A stretch of 64,000 nt of DNA from Opacimonas sp014872805 (GTDB lineage: Bacteria; Pseudomonadota; Gammaproteobacteria; Enterobacterales; Alteromonadaceae). The notes under the pieces were generated by a model. The model searched no databases. It was not told the origin of the DNA and saw only the letters and a program-made list of their open reading frames with translations. The DNA is taken from the NCBI GenBank assembly GCA_014872805.1, contig WKFN01000003.1, positions 62,001-126,000 of the forward strand. Direction: 5' to 3'. Position numbers and translations under genes: made by a program. This document shows, in pieces, positions 7,109 through 15,172 of this stretch (the first letter of the stretch is position 1; every line of letters starts with the position of its first letter).

Positions 7109-9685
7109 ATGCGACAGATTTTGGCATCAGTATGTGCCCTGTGTATGGTGTTCACTAGTTCACACCTCACTGCCGACAATGTTTTCTACCCCAAATCAGA
7201 TTTGGATTACCTACCCACGAACGTTTCCTATGACCCCAAAATTAGCCTACCTCAGGAGGTGCTGGGGGATGCGGTTGGTACCTGGCATGTGCGTCATGAC
7301 CAGCTCGTGACTTATATGAAAACTTTGGCGCAGCAATCGGATCGCATTCAACTTGAGGTCATTGGTTATACGCATGAAAATCGCGAACTTTTGAATCTGA
7401 CCATCTCTCACCCGGATAACTTGGCTAATCTTGGCGCAATTCAACAAACTCATATGCAGCATATTGACGCAGGTACTCGTCCAAAAAATGACGCCCCGTT
7501 AGTCTTGTATATGGGGTATTCGATTCATGGCAATGAGCCTTCAGGCAGTAACGCCGCCTTGTTAGTGGCGTATTATCTGGCAGCGGCCCAAGGCGAGAGC
7601 GTTGATGCCTTATTGCAAAATGCCGTGATTTTGCTCGACCCATCTTTGAATCCAGATGGTCTAGCCCGCTTTGCGCAGTGGACTAATATGCATAATGGGC
7701 AAAACCCGTCGGCTTCTCCTTATCATCGCGAGCATAGAGAGCGTTTCCCTAGCGGCCGTACCAATCACTATTGGTTTGATTTGAATCGCGATTGGTTGTT
7801 GCTCACGCATCCTGAATCCCAAGCTCGTGTAGCACAATATCAAGCGTGGCGTCCGCATATCTTGACGGATTTTCATGAAATGGGTACCAATGCAACGTAT
7901 TTTTTCCAACCTGGAGTACCTGATCGCACTCACCCATTAACCAATCCAAAGAATATTCAACTTACCAATGTGCTGGCCCAATACCACGCTAAGGCATTAG
8001 ATAATGAGCAACAGCTCTACTATACCCAAGAGCGCTTTGACGACTTTTATTATGGTAAAGGCTCAACTTATCCCGATGCGCATGGCACAGTCGGGATCTT
8101 GTTTGAACAAGCTAGTTCACGAGGGGCACAACAGATGTCAGACAATGGCTTGCTTAATTTTCCGATGACAATCAAAAACCAAATCGCCACGACGTTTTCA
8201 ACTTTCCAAGGGGCGTTAGAGAATAAATCCGCGTTCTTAAATCATCACGCAGCGTTCTATCAAGAGACGCAAACTCTCATTAAAGAGGATGACGAAGGCG
8301 GATTCTTGGTCAGCTTGAGTGATGACCAGACCCGCAACCAAGCGTTTGTCGAAAAGCTCAACGCCCACCGTATTGAACTGTCTTTGCTTGACAAAGACGT
8401 GCGCAAAGACAACAAATCTTACCAAGCCGGAAAAGCGGTTTTTGTCAGCCTTGACCAACCACAATATCGATTGCTCAAATCTCTGTTTTCTGAGCGTAAG
8501 TCTTTTCCCAATAATACCTTCTACGATGTCTCTAACTGGAATTTACCACTGGCTTATAATCTTGACTATGCGCGTTTGTCCAAACGCGAAGCCAACAAAA
8601 TCAACGCATCACCGATTACTGAGCTGGCCATTGACGCACAGCCATTGCAATCTGGTGCGGTGGCGTATGTCTTGCCATGGCACGATGCTAAAGCGCCAGC
8701 GGTATTACAATTTTTATTAGAGCAAGGCGTCAATGTGCGCTTGGCGACTGCTCCGTTCACAGGGAATGACACATTAGGTAATAAACTGAGTTTTACGCCC
8801 GGTGCAATGGTGTTTAATGTTGGCTTGAACCGTCACGTGCCATTGTTTGATTTGTTAAACGAAGCACTAGCACAGTATCCAATCAAAATGCACAGCCTCG
8901 CAACCGGTTTGACGATTGAAGGCATTGATTTGGGCAGCCCAAGCATGTTACCGCTGGAATTGCCCAAAGTCGCTATTTTGACTGGGGTGGGCGTATCTTC
9001 CAATGCGGTTGGCGCAATATGGCATTATTTTGATACGCGGGTTGGTTTGCCATTAACCATGATAGACAAAGATCGTCTGGCGGATGTGGATCTGTCCAAT
9101 TTTACGCATCTGATTGTGGTGACTGGTGTCTATAATGACCTCGATGAGAAGCGCCAAGCGCAAATCGAATCCTGGCTTGAGTCAGGTGGTACTTTGATCG
9201 GCCAACGTATGGGGTTGAGCTGGCTCAGCGACATGGGCTGGCTGCAAGCGACAGTAAAATCTCGCAATACTGTGCGCAATGCCGTGATGTTTGAGAATAT
9301 GCAGTATGCCGATCGCAATATTTATCGCGCGTTACAACAAGTCGCCGGCTCCGTGCATCTGGCCCAAGTAGACCCGACGCACCCTCTGCTGTGGGGAGTC
9401 ACTCACAACCAGACACTGCCACTTTTCAAAACCAGCAGTTTGCTGCTCCAAGCAGACGACAAACCTTTCATTGAAGCGGCCAAGTATACATCATTCCCAC
9501 TCGTGGCCGGTTATACTGCGCCAGAAGTGAACGAGTTGATTGGCAATACCACAGCACTTGTTGCGCACCGCAAAGGCAAAGGTCGAGTCATTGCCATTGT
9601 GGATCCGGTCAATTTTAGAGGCTATTGGCGCGGTACAGAAAAAATCATGGCCAACGCCATCTACATGAGCCCTGCTATCAACTAA
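7109..9685 (+). CDS. Secreted M14 family zinc carboxypeptidase
   Basis: Large peptidase of 858 residues from the chosen start. ATG at 7109 gives a clean signal peptide (MRQILASVCALCMVFTSSHL, cleavage near TA-DN) and has AAAAAGGAC upstream; an upstream TTG at 7052 would bury the signal. The M14 zinc motif is in SIHGNEPSGSNAALL (HxxE), the conserved FDLNRDW follows, then TDFHEMG with the third zinc-ligand-type His, and an EQASSRG segment near the expected catalytic Glu. The remaining ~480 residues form a C-terminal region that includes a glutamine-amidotransferase-like stretch (SWLESGGTLIGQRMGLSWL), typical of large M14 proteins of marine bacteria. Monocistronic; a possible type II secretion cargo (inference). 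Confidence 0.88.
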   Translation: MRQILASVCALCMVFTSSHLTADNVFYPKSDLDYLPTNVSYDPKISLPQEVLGDAVGTWHVRHDQLVTYMKTLAQQSDRIQLEVIGYTHENRELLNLTISHPDNLANLGAIQQTHMQHIDAGTRPKNDAPLVLYMGYSIHGNEPSGSNAALLVAYYLAAAQGESVDALLQNAVILLDPSLNPDGLARFAQWTNMHNGQNPSASPYHREHRERFPSGRTNHYWFDLNRDWLLLTHPESQARVAQYQAWRPHILTDFHEMGTNATYFFQPGVPDRTHPLTNPKNIQLTNVLAQYHAKALDNEQQLYYTQERFDDFYYGKGSTYPDAHGTVGILFEQASSRGAQQMSDNGLLNFPMTIKNQIATTFSTFQGALENKSAFLNHHAAFYQETQTLIKEDDEGGFLVSLSDDQTRNQAFVEKLNAHRIELSLLDKDVRKDNKSYQAGKAVFVSLDQPQYRLLKSLFSERKSFPNNTFYDVSNWNLPLAYNLDYARLSKREANKINASPITELAIDAQPLQSGAVAYVLPWHDAKAPAVLQFLLEQGVNVRLATAPFTGNDTLGNKLSFTPGAMVFNVGLNRHVPLFDLLNEALAQYPIKMHSLATGLTIEGIDLGSPSMLPLELPKVAILTGVGVSSNAVGAIWHYFDTRVGLPLTMIDKDRLADVDLSNFTHLIVVTGVYNDLDEKRQAQIESWLESGGTLIGQRMGLSWLSDMGWLQATVKSRNTVRNAVMFENMQYADRNIYRALQQVAGSVHLAQVDPTHPLLWGVTHNQTLPLFKTSSLLLQADDKPFIEAAKYTSFPLVAGYTAPEVNELIGNTTALVAHRKGKGRVIAIVDPVNFRGYWRGTEKIMANAIYMSPAIN

Positions 9686-9692
9686 AGCGTGG

Positions 9693-10436
9693 TCAAAGCT
9701 CAGCTAATCCAAGGCACCACACAGCAATATACAAGTGTGGTGCCACCTTGTGAATCGCTTGGCATAACGCATTCATCGTTGCCCCAGTGGTGATTACGTC
9801 ATCGACGAGCGCGATGTGTTTGAGTCCAATCAATGCATGGTGATCCACCGTAAAGGCATTGGAAAGGTTGGCTTCTCTATGTGCTTGTTGTAATTCAGAC
9901 TGACGTTTGGTCGCTTTTATACGTTTGGCAGCATGTACTAGATGAGGGATAGAACTGAGGGTGCTTAATCTATCTGCAATCAATGCCGCTTGATTAAATC
10001 CTCGATGGCGGAGCCTTTTGGGATGTAAGGGCACACTAATTAGAGCATCTGGCAGCGTATGGATCAAAGCAAAGCGTTGTTCATACCAGCGCTCTGCCAA
10101 CCAGGTAGACAAATCAGCACGGTCGTGAAACTTAATTAAAGGGATAAGATAAGTCAGTGGGTAGCGATATTTATCAAGGCAAATCAAGGTATCGCACTTG
10201 AGATGAGATAACCGAGGATGCACCCAAAGTTGTTCTAATATTTCTGATTGCACCTGCTCATCACTGCGCCACAACATATCCTGTTGGCAGACAGAACAAA
10301 TGACTTCTGTGCTTGGCATATCACAGAGTAAACAGATATTAAACTCACGAATGACAGCATAGCATTGGTCGGATGTATTTTTGCAGGTTTGGATGAATGG
10401 TAAAAACACGGTAAAATGCTCGCACGAAAAAAGCAT
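9693..10436 (-). CDS. comF: ComF family phosphoribosyltransferase-like protein (GntX type)
   Basis: 247 residues. N-terminal CxxC zinc pairs (CLLC and CSVC, about residues 35-52) are followed by a phosphoribosyltransferase domain with the PRPP-binding motif HIALVDDVITTGATMNAL near the C terminus and the family signature KRLRHRGFNQAALIA. ComF is required for DNA uptake in naturally competent bacteria; in E. coli the orthologue GntX is needed to use DNA as nutrient. The second zinc-finger pair usual in the family is not obvious. ATG at 10436 is used; a GTG at 10409 is an alternative, and no other in-frame start precedes CLLC. It diverges from bioH with only 12 nt between, as gntX and bioH do in E. 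coli. Confidence 0.88.
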   Translation of the reverse strand: MLFSCEHFTVFLPFIQTCKNTSDQCYAVIREFNICLLCDMPSTEVICSVCQQDMLWRSDEQVQSEILEQLWVHPRLSHLKCDTLICLDKYRYPLTYLIPLIKFHDRADLSTWLAERWYEQRFALIHTLPDALISVPLHPKRLRHRGFNQAALIADRLSTLSSIPHLVHAAKRIKATKRQSELQQAHREANLSNAFTVDHHALIGLKHIALVDDVITTGATMNALCQAIHKVAPHLYIAVWCLGLAEL

Positions 10437-10448
10437 CAGCCTACCTCA

Positions 10449-11231
10449 ATGACTCAACTTTCACAGCGGATCTTAAGCCCAGATTTAATCACCGATACTC
10501 ACCCACCTATTGTGTTGTTGCATGGCTGGGGATTAAATAGTGGCGTGTTTGACACCCTTGCAGAGGATTTGTCACAGCACATAGGGGTAATTTTGCTCGA
10601 CCTGCCTGGCTTTGGTAACAACGCACATATTCCACTTGGGGCAATTGAAGAAAGCGCTGAGCTCATTAGTCAACAACTCCCCAGTCAATGTCACCTACTT
10701 GGCTGGTCATTAGGTGGCCTACTCGCTCAACAAATTGCGTTATTGTCTCAACAAAACCTCGCTAGTCTGCTATGTATTGCAACGAGCTGCCAATTTATGG
10801 CGCAGGAAGATTGGCCAGGGATCAAGCCAGAAGTGTTACAGGTATTTGAAACTCAATTGGCGCATGACTATCGCACTACAGTACAAAGATTCTTAGCCAT
10901 TCAAGCAATGGGAGCGCCAAATGCGAAAGCCGACATATTGGCTTTAAGAGAAGCCATTGCGCGTTATCCCGAACCGTGTGAAGCCAGTTTACTGCAAGGG
11001 CTGAAATTGTTGCAAACGAGTGATTTGAGAACTCAAGTTGGTGATATAAAGGTGCCCACGTTAAGGCTTTATGGTCGCCTTGATGCATTGGTGCCAGTCA
11101 AAGCAGCTGATCAAATCGCCTTACTCCAGCCCAAAGCGAAGACTGTTATAATGGAACATGTTTCTCACGCGCCATTTCTGTCGGCGCGTGAAGCATTTGT
11201 TGAAGAAATTATTTCTTTTGTTTTGCCATAG
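10449..11231 (+). CDS. bioH: Pimeloyl-[ACP] methyl ester esterase BioH
   Basis: Alpha/beta hydrolase that removes the methyl group from pimeloyl-ACP methyl ester, ending the BioC-BioH pathway that makes the biotin precursor. 260 residues from ATG at 10449, against 256 in E. coli. The oxyanion region is VLLHGWGLNSG, the nucleophile elbow is GWSLGG, the catalytic Asp is in LYGRLDALVPV and the His in VSHAPFLS. An upstream ATG at 10416 adds 11 residues that overlap the divergent comF start and is less likely. Its 3' end overlaps the convergent tex gene by 23 nt. The other bio genes are not in the window. Confidence 0.92.
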   Translation: MTQLSQRILSPDLITDTHPPIVLLHGWGLNSGVFDTLAEDLSQHIGVILLDLPGFGNNAHIPLGAIEESAELISQQLPSQCHLLGWSLGGLLAQQIALLSQQNLASLLCIATSCQFMAQEDWPGIKPEVLQVFETQLAHDYRTTVQRFLAIQAMGAPNAKADILALREAIARYPEPCEASLLQGLKLLQTSDLRTQVGDIKVPTLRLYGRLDALVPVKAADQIALLQPKAKTVIMEHVSHAPFLSAREAFVEEIISFVLP

Positions 11232-13536
11232 CGGCGGCAAACGCATCTGCCATACCCCCACCGAGATTGGCGGGTTGTGCACTGCGCTGTCTGCCACTGT
11301 TATGATTCTGTTGTGGTTTGCGTTTGTTGCGTTGTGAGCCAGAAGGTTTCGTGCCTTTTTCTGCAACGATCTCATCATTCAGGCGCATCGTAAGAGATAT
11401 GCGTTTGCGCGCAATATCCACTTCGACCACTTTGACTTTGACCACTTCGCCGGTTTTGACCACATCTCGAGGATCGGAAATAAAACCATCAGTCAACGCA
11501 GAGATATGCACTAGACCGTCCTGATGCACCCCAATATCGACAAAGGCGCCAAAGTTTGCAACGTTCGATACCACGCCCTCTAAGATCATGCCCGGCAAAA
11601 GATCTTGTATGGTCTCAACACCTTCTTTGTAGCTAGCGGTTTTGAACTCAGGGCGAGGGTCTCGTCCGGGCTTTTCTAATTCACTCAAAATGTCTTTAAC
11701 GGTAGGCTCCCCAAACGTCTCATCAATAAAGTCAGCAGGTGCTAATTTACGCAATACCCCAGTATTTCCGATTAAATCATTGACTGCCTCACCGGTTTTG
11801 AGCAAAATTTTGTCGACCACAGGGTACGCTTCAGGGTGCACAGATGACGCATCTAATGGGTTTTGTCCGCCGTTGATACGCAAAAATCCAGCCGCTTGCT
11901 CAAACGCTTTGGGCCCCAAACGCGCCACTTCCAATAAATCTTTGCGCGAACCAAAGGCACCATGCGCATCACGGTGAGCCACGATGTTTTGTGCTAAAGT
12001 TTTATTCAATCCTGAGACATTAGCTAGCAAAGACGGCGATGCGGTATTCAAATCTACGCCAACCTTGTTTACACAATCTTCAATGACCGCAGTCAGAGAC
12101 TGGCCAAGATGCGATTGCGAAACATCGTGCTGGTATTGGCCAACGCCAATGGCTTTGGGTTCGATTTTAACTAATTCTGCCAGCGGATCTTGTAAGCGAC
12201 GTGCAATCGATACGGCACCACGCAAAGAAACGTCTAAGCCTGGTAGTTCTTGTGAGGCCAGTTCTGAAGCTGAATATACTGAAGCTCCAGCTTCACTTAT
12301 GATGATTTTTTGCACGTTGAGTTCGCTGTGTTGTTTAAGCATCTGGGCAACCAGCTTGTCTGTCTCACGCGAGCCGGTGCCATTACCAATACTGATCAAA
12401 TCCACTTTGTGTTGCTGACATAACATCGCAAGGGTACGAATGGATTTATCCCATGCATTTTGTGGAGGATGGGGGAAAATCGTAGCAGTTGCTACCACTT
12501 TACCCGTGGCATCGACGACAGCGACTTTGACGCCTGTGCGAATACCTGGGTCAAGTCCCATAGTCACTTTGGGTCCAGCTGGCGCGGCCATAAGCAAATC
12601 ATTGAGATTTTTAGCAAAAACATTTATCGCTTCGGCTTCGGCTTTTTCTCTTAATGCATTGAATAGTTCGGTTTCCAAAGAGAGTAAAATTTTGATTTTC
12701 CACGTCCAGGTTACTACCCCTTGGAGCCATTTATCCGCCGGTCGACCGGCATCGCTGATGTGATAATAAGCCGCGATCATATCTTCGCATTCTGAGCGGG
12801 TCAAAGGGCTTTCAGCATTTGGGTCAAGCGTAATATTTAAGGCTAAAAAGCCTTCATTGCGACCGCGAAACATTGCTAGGGCACGATGCGAGGGAACGGT
12901 TTTGTATTTTTCTTGATGGGCAAAATAATCGCTGTATTTGACGGCGTCTTGTTCTTTGCCAGCCATGACTTTGGCAACGACAAAGCCATGCTGTTGCATG
13001 TGGCTACGCAGTTTTTGCAGCAACATGGCATCTTCTGCAAAACGCTCCATCAGAATAAACTTAGCGCCATCTAACACAGCCTTGGTATCGGCAAACCCAG
13101 CATCGACATTGATATAAGCTTCCGCTTCGGTTTCTGGCGTGCGTTCAGGTTCGCGATAAAGTAAATCCGCGAGTGGTTCAATGCCCGCCTCAATGGCGAT
13201 TTGGCCTTTGGTGCGGCGCTTTGGCTTGTAAGGCAGATATAGGTCTTCTAATAGTTGCTTGGTTTCTGCTGAGTTTATCTGTGCCTCAAGCTCTGGCGTC
13301 AACTTGTCTTGCTCACGAATGGACTTGAGAATGGTTTGTTTGCGATCAGCTAGCTCACGTAGATAGCCAAGGCGAGTCTCGAGAAGACGCAACTGAGCAT
13401 CATCCAGACCATTGGTGGCTTCTTTGCGGTAACGTGCGATAAACGGAACCGTGGCGCCTTCATCTAATAAGGCGACGGCGGCTTGAATTTGTTGAGGCTG
13501 AACGGATAGTTCGGATGCAAGAGTTTGGATAATCAT
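11209..13536 (-). CDS. tex: Tex family RNA-binding transcription accessory protein (YhgF)
   Basis: Nucleic-acid-binding protein of 775 residues (E. coli YhgF 773). Order of domains: N-terminal helix-turn-helix/Tex-like region, the YqgF/RNase H-like fold beginning GLDPGIRTGVKVAVVD (near residue 324), a helix-hairpin-helix pair (LLANVSGLNKTLAQNIVAHR and the following DLLEVARLGPKAFEQAAGF), and a C-terminal S1 RNA-binding domain (GMILEGVVSNVANFGAFVDI, residues about 643-662). The extreme C terminus is basic and low in complexity. Tex is adjacent to greB in E. coli too; here a SMUG2-type gene lies between them on the same strand. Confidence 0.95.
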   Translation of the reverse strand: MIIQTLASELSVQPQQIQAAVALLDEGATVPFIARYRKEATNGLDDAQLRLLETRLGYLRELADRKQTILKSIREQDKLTPELEAQINSAETKQLLEDLYLPYKPKRRTKGQIAIEAGIEPLADLLYREPERTPETEAEAYINVDAGFADTKAVLDGAKFILMERFAEDAMLLQKLRSHMQQHGFVVAKVMAGKEQDAVKYSDYFAHQEKYKTVPSHRALAMFRGRNEGFLALNITLDPNAESPLTRSECEDMIAAYYHISDAGRPADKWLQGVVTWTWKIKILLSLETELFNALREKAEAEAINVFAKNLNDLLMAAPAGPKVTMGLDPGIRTGVKVAVVDATGKVVATATIFPHPPQNAWDKSIRTLAMLCQQHKVDLISIGNGTGSRETDKLVAQMLKQHSELNVQKIIISEAGASVYSASELASQELPGLDVSLRGAVSIARRLQDPLAELVKIEPKAIGVGQYQHDVSQSHLGQSLTAVIEDCVNKVGVDLNTASPSLLANVSGLNKTLAQNIVAHRDAHGAFGSRKDLLEVARLGPKAFEQAAGFLRINGGQNPLDASSVHPEAYPVVDKILLKTGEAVNDLIGNTGVLRKLAPADFIDETFGEPTVKDILSELEKPGRDPRPEFKTASYKEGVETIQDLLPGMILEGVVSNVANFGAFVDIGVHQDGLVHISALTDGFISDPRDVVKTGEVVKVKVVEVDIARKRISLTMRLNDEIVAEKGTKPSGSQRNKRKPQQNHNSGRQRSAQPANLGGGMADAFAAAMAKQKK

Positions 13537-13613
13537 GAATGCTGGAGAATATCGGAAAAAACAGCATTATACTGGCAATGTGATAATGGATTCAACCAGC
13601 CTAATCAGAGTAT

Positions 13614-14300
13614 TTACGTCCTAAATGCATGTAGATATTTGTCAATGTAAAACGCTTTCTGCTTGCTTTTGTACTGCATGACATAGCGGGGATGCTCAAG
13701 CGGTACGATGTCATCAAAAAAACCATATTGTTGATTCAGTTTACACAAAAAATCGTAGTTCTTGCCATTGCCAAATACAAAGACTCGCTTAGTACAGACG
13801 CCTAACGCAATTTGGTCACGAAGTGCTTTGAGAATAAACGGCATCACCGCATCGGTAAGCGCTTTACTGTCGTAATAGTTGTAGTTGACTTCACGTCCTT
13901 TGGCATTGAGTTTGGTAAAGCCTAATGGGCAAACCGCACCAATAAAAATATCGCGGTAGAATGCCTCGGCACCACCGTATGCTTCAATCACATCGTAAAC
14001 GAATACCGATGATGGCTCATGTAAGATAAATGGCGCTTCAATCCCACATACCTCGGCGAGTCGTTTACTGTCGGTAAATGGAATACCAGTTGCTCCAGCG
14101 CCTAAGCGCCCTGGGTTGATGCCCAAAATGAGCCTGCGAGGCCGATCATCTGAGTAATATTTGCGATAGAACTGATCAGAAATAGCACGGCTTTGACTCC
14201 CTTCAACATATGGATTCATCATGCGCACCCCTTCGGGTAGAGGCATGCTTGCGTCTAAGCCGTGATTAAACTCGATCACTCTTTGGGCAAAGCTCGTCAT
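13614..14300 (-). CDS. SMUG2-type uracil-DNA glycosylase family protein
   Basis: 228 residues with the uracil-DNA-glycosylase fold as found in the SMUG2 (formerly DUF4918) family. The catalytic-site motif is GINPGRLGAGATGIPFTDS (about residues 80-98), a middle-strand motif is RVFVFGNGKNYDFL, and the C-terminal DNA-intercalation-type motif is LEHPRYVMQYKSK. Expected role: excision of damaged bases such as uracil or its derivatives from DNA. Substrate range cannot be read from the sequence. It lies 3 nt downstream of greB and 77 nt upstream of tex on the same strand, so it is probably co-transcribed with greB. Confidence 0.82.
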   Translation of the reverse strand: MTSFAQRVIEFNHGLDASMPLPEGVRMMNPYVEGSQSRAISDQFYRKYYSDDRPRRLILGINPGRLGAGATGIPFTDSKRLAEVCGIEAPFILHEPSSVFVYDVIEAYGGAEAFYRDIFIGAVCPLGFTKLNAKGREVNYNYYDSKALTDAVMPFILKALRDQIALGVCTKRVFVFGNGKNYDFLCKLNQQYGFFDDIVPLEHPRYVMQYKSKQKAFYIDKYLHAFRT

Positions 14301-14303
14301 AGA

Positions 14304-14783
14304 TTACTCACTGTCATAATGGATGTCGTTGATAAAATACAATGTTTTTCCATTGGGTGTGCGCACTTCGACTTCATCATCGACTTCTTTGCCGATCATA
14401 GCTCGCGCAAGAGGCGAATCAATTGAGCAGGGTGCGCGATGAAAACTCACTTCATCTGTCCCTACAATCTGAACGGTTTTGCATTGCCCTGCTTCATCTT
14501 CTAGCGTCACCCAAGCACCAAAATACACCTTACCTTGTTGAGCTTTGTTCGGCTCCACCACGGTCACAGCTGCAAGGCGCTTGCGCAGATGCCTTACCCG
14601 GCTATGGATTTGCCGTAACCGACGTTTATTCATAGCATAGTCGGCGTTGTCCGAACGATCACCAAGGCCAGCTGCCCAGGTGACTTTTTGGGTGATCTCG
14701 GGACGCTCCACTCGCCATAGCTGGTCTTATTCGGCTTGTAAGGTGCGATATCCTGTTGGGGTAATTAAATTGGCTTTTTGCAT
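14304..14783 (-). pseudogene. greB: Transcription elongation factor GreB, interrupted by an in-frame stop
   Basis: GreB rescues backtracked RNA polymerase by stimulating transcript cleavage. From ATG at 14783 the frame reads MQKANLITPTGYRTLQAE, then TAA at 14727-14729, then DQLWRVERPEITQKVTWA and on to the normal C terminus. E. coli GreB has Leu at the stop position (QELNYLWREERPE), so a single TTA or TTG to TAA change explains it. The first hairpin of the N-terminal coiled coil is thus cut off. The longest intact frame starts at GTG 14711 (135 residues versus about 158), lacking roughly 24 residues; the acidic coiled-coil-tip region GDRSDNADY is kept. Restart, readthrough or sequencing error are all possible. 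Confidence 0.85.
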
Positions 14784-14884
14784 ACCTGATGAAATGGCCG
14801 ACAATGAATGATTATGATTTAGTGTACCAAAATACGGGTAAACACCGACAGTAAATATCGACAAAGTAAATGCCTTAATCGATT

Positions 14885-14905
14885 AACATTCATAGCGTGA
14901 ATGTT
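14885..14905. promoter_or_regulatory. 8-bp inverted repeat in the greB / Phd-like intergenic region
   Basis: AACATTCA and TGAATGTT are perfect inverted arms separated by 5 nt (TAGCG). No T-run follows on either strand, so it looks more like a protein-binding operator than a terminator. It lies between the divergent greB start (14783) and the small Phd-like gene (15002). The rest of 14784-15001 (218 nt) shows no coding sequence. The binding protein is unknown. Confidence 0.35.
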
Positions 14906-15001
14906 TGATATGTCGCAAATTCCCATATCGTCTTACGTGCAAGCTTATATTCTTTTGCTAATATACAAGATGAACCCTACAAAATTACAAGAGAACACAA
15001 C

Positions 15002-15172
15002 ATGAATACCCTAAATTACCAATCATTCATGAATACCCCAAGCGATGCATTATATTCATCGCATAACGAGCCAGTGATGATCAGCAACGGTGAGGAAATC
15101 ACTCACGTTGTTTTGACTGCACAGGAATATCAGAAGTTACAGCAACAAGCAGAGCACACTACGACTAATTAA
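15002..15172 (+). CDS. Small Phd/YefM antitoxin-like protein (orphan)
   Basis: A 56-residue frame from ATG at 15002 to TAA. Residues about 25-45 (EPVMISNGEEITHVVLTAQEY) have the Phd/YefM pattern of EPVxIxxxGxxxxVVLxxxEY, the beta-hairpin DNA-binding/dimerisation core of these antitoxins. Upstream is a weak AAGAGA box. No toxin gene (RelE, Doc, YoeB type) is adjacent: the next gene is a convergent histidine kinase whose 3' end overlaps by 8 nt. It could be a solitary regulator, an antitoxin relic or an anti-addiction element. Family assignment rests on a short motif and is tentative. Confidence 0.5.
   Translation: MNTLNYQSFMNTPSDALYSSHNEPVMISNGEEITHVVLTAQEYQKLQQQAEHTTTN

Noticed and set aside
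11642..12763. Three long plus-strand frames of over 100 codons inside tex
   Set aside because: They are antisense shadows of a fully conserved tex gene, Ser/Pro-rich as typical of reverse-frame translations.
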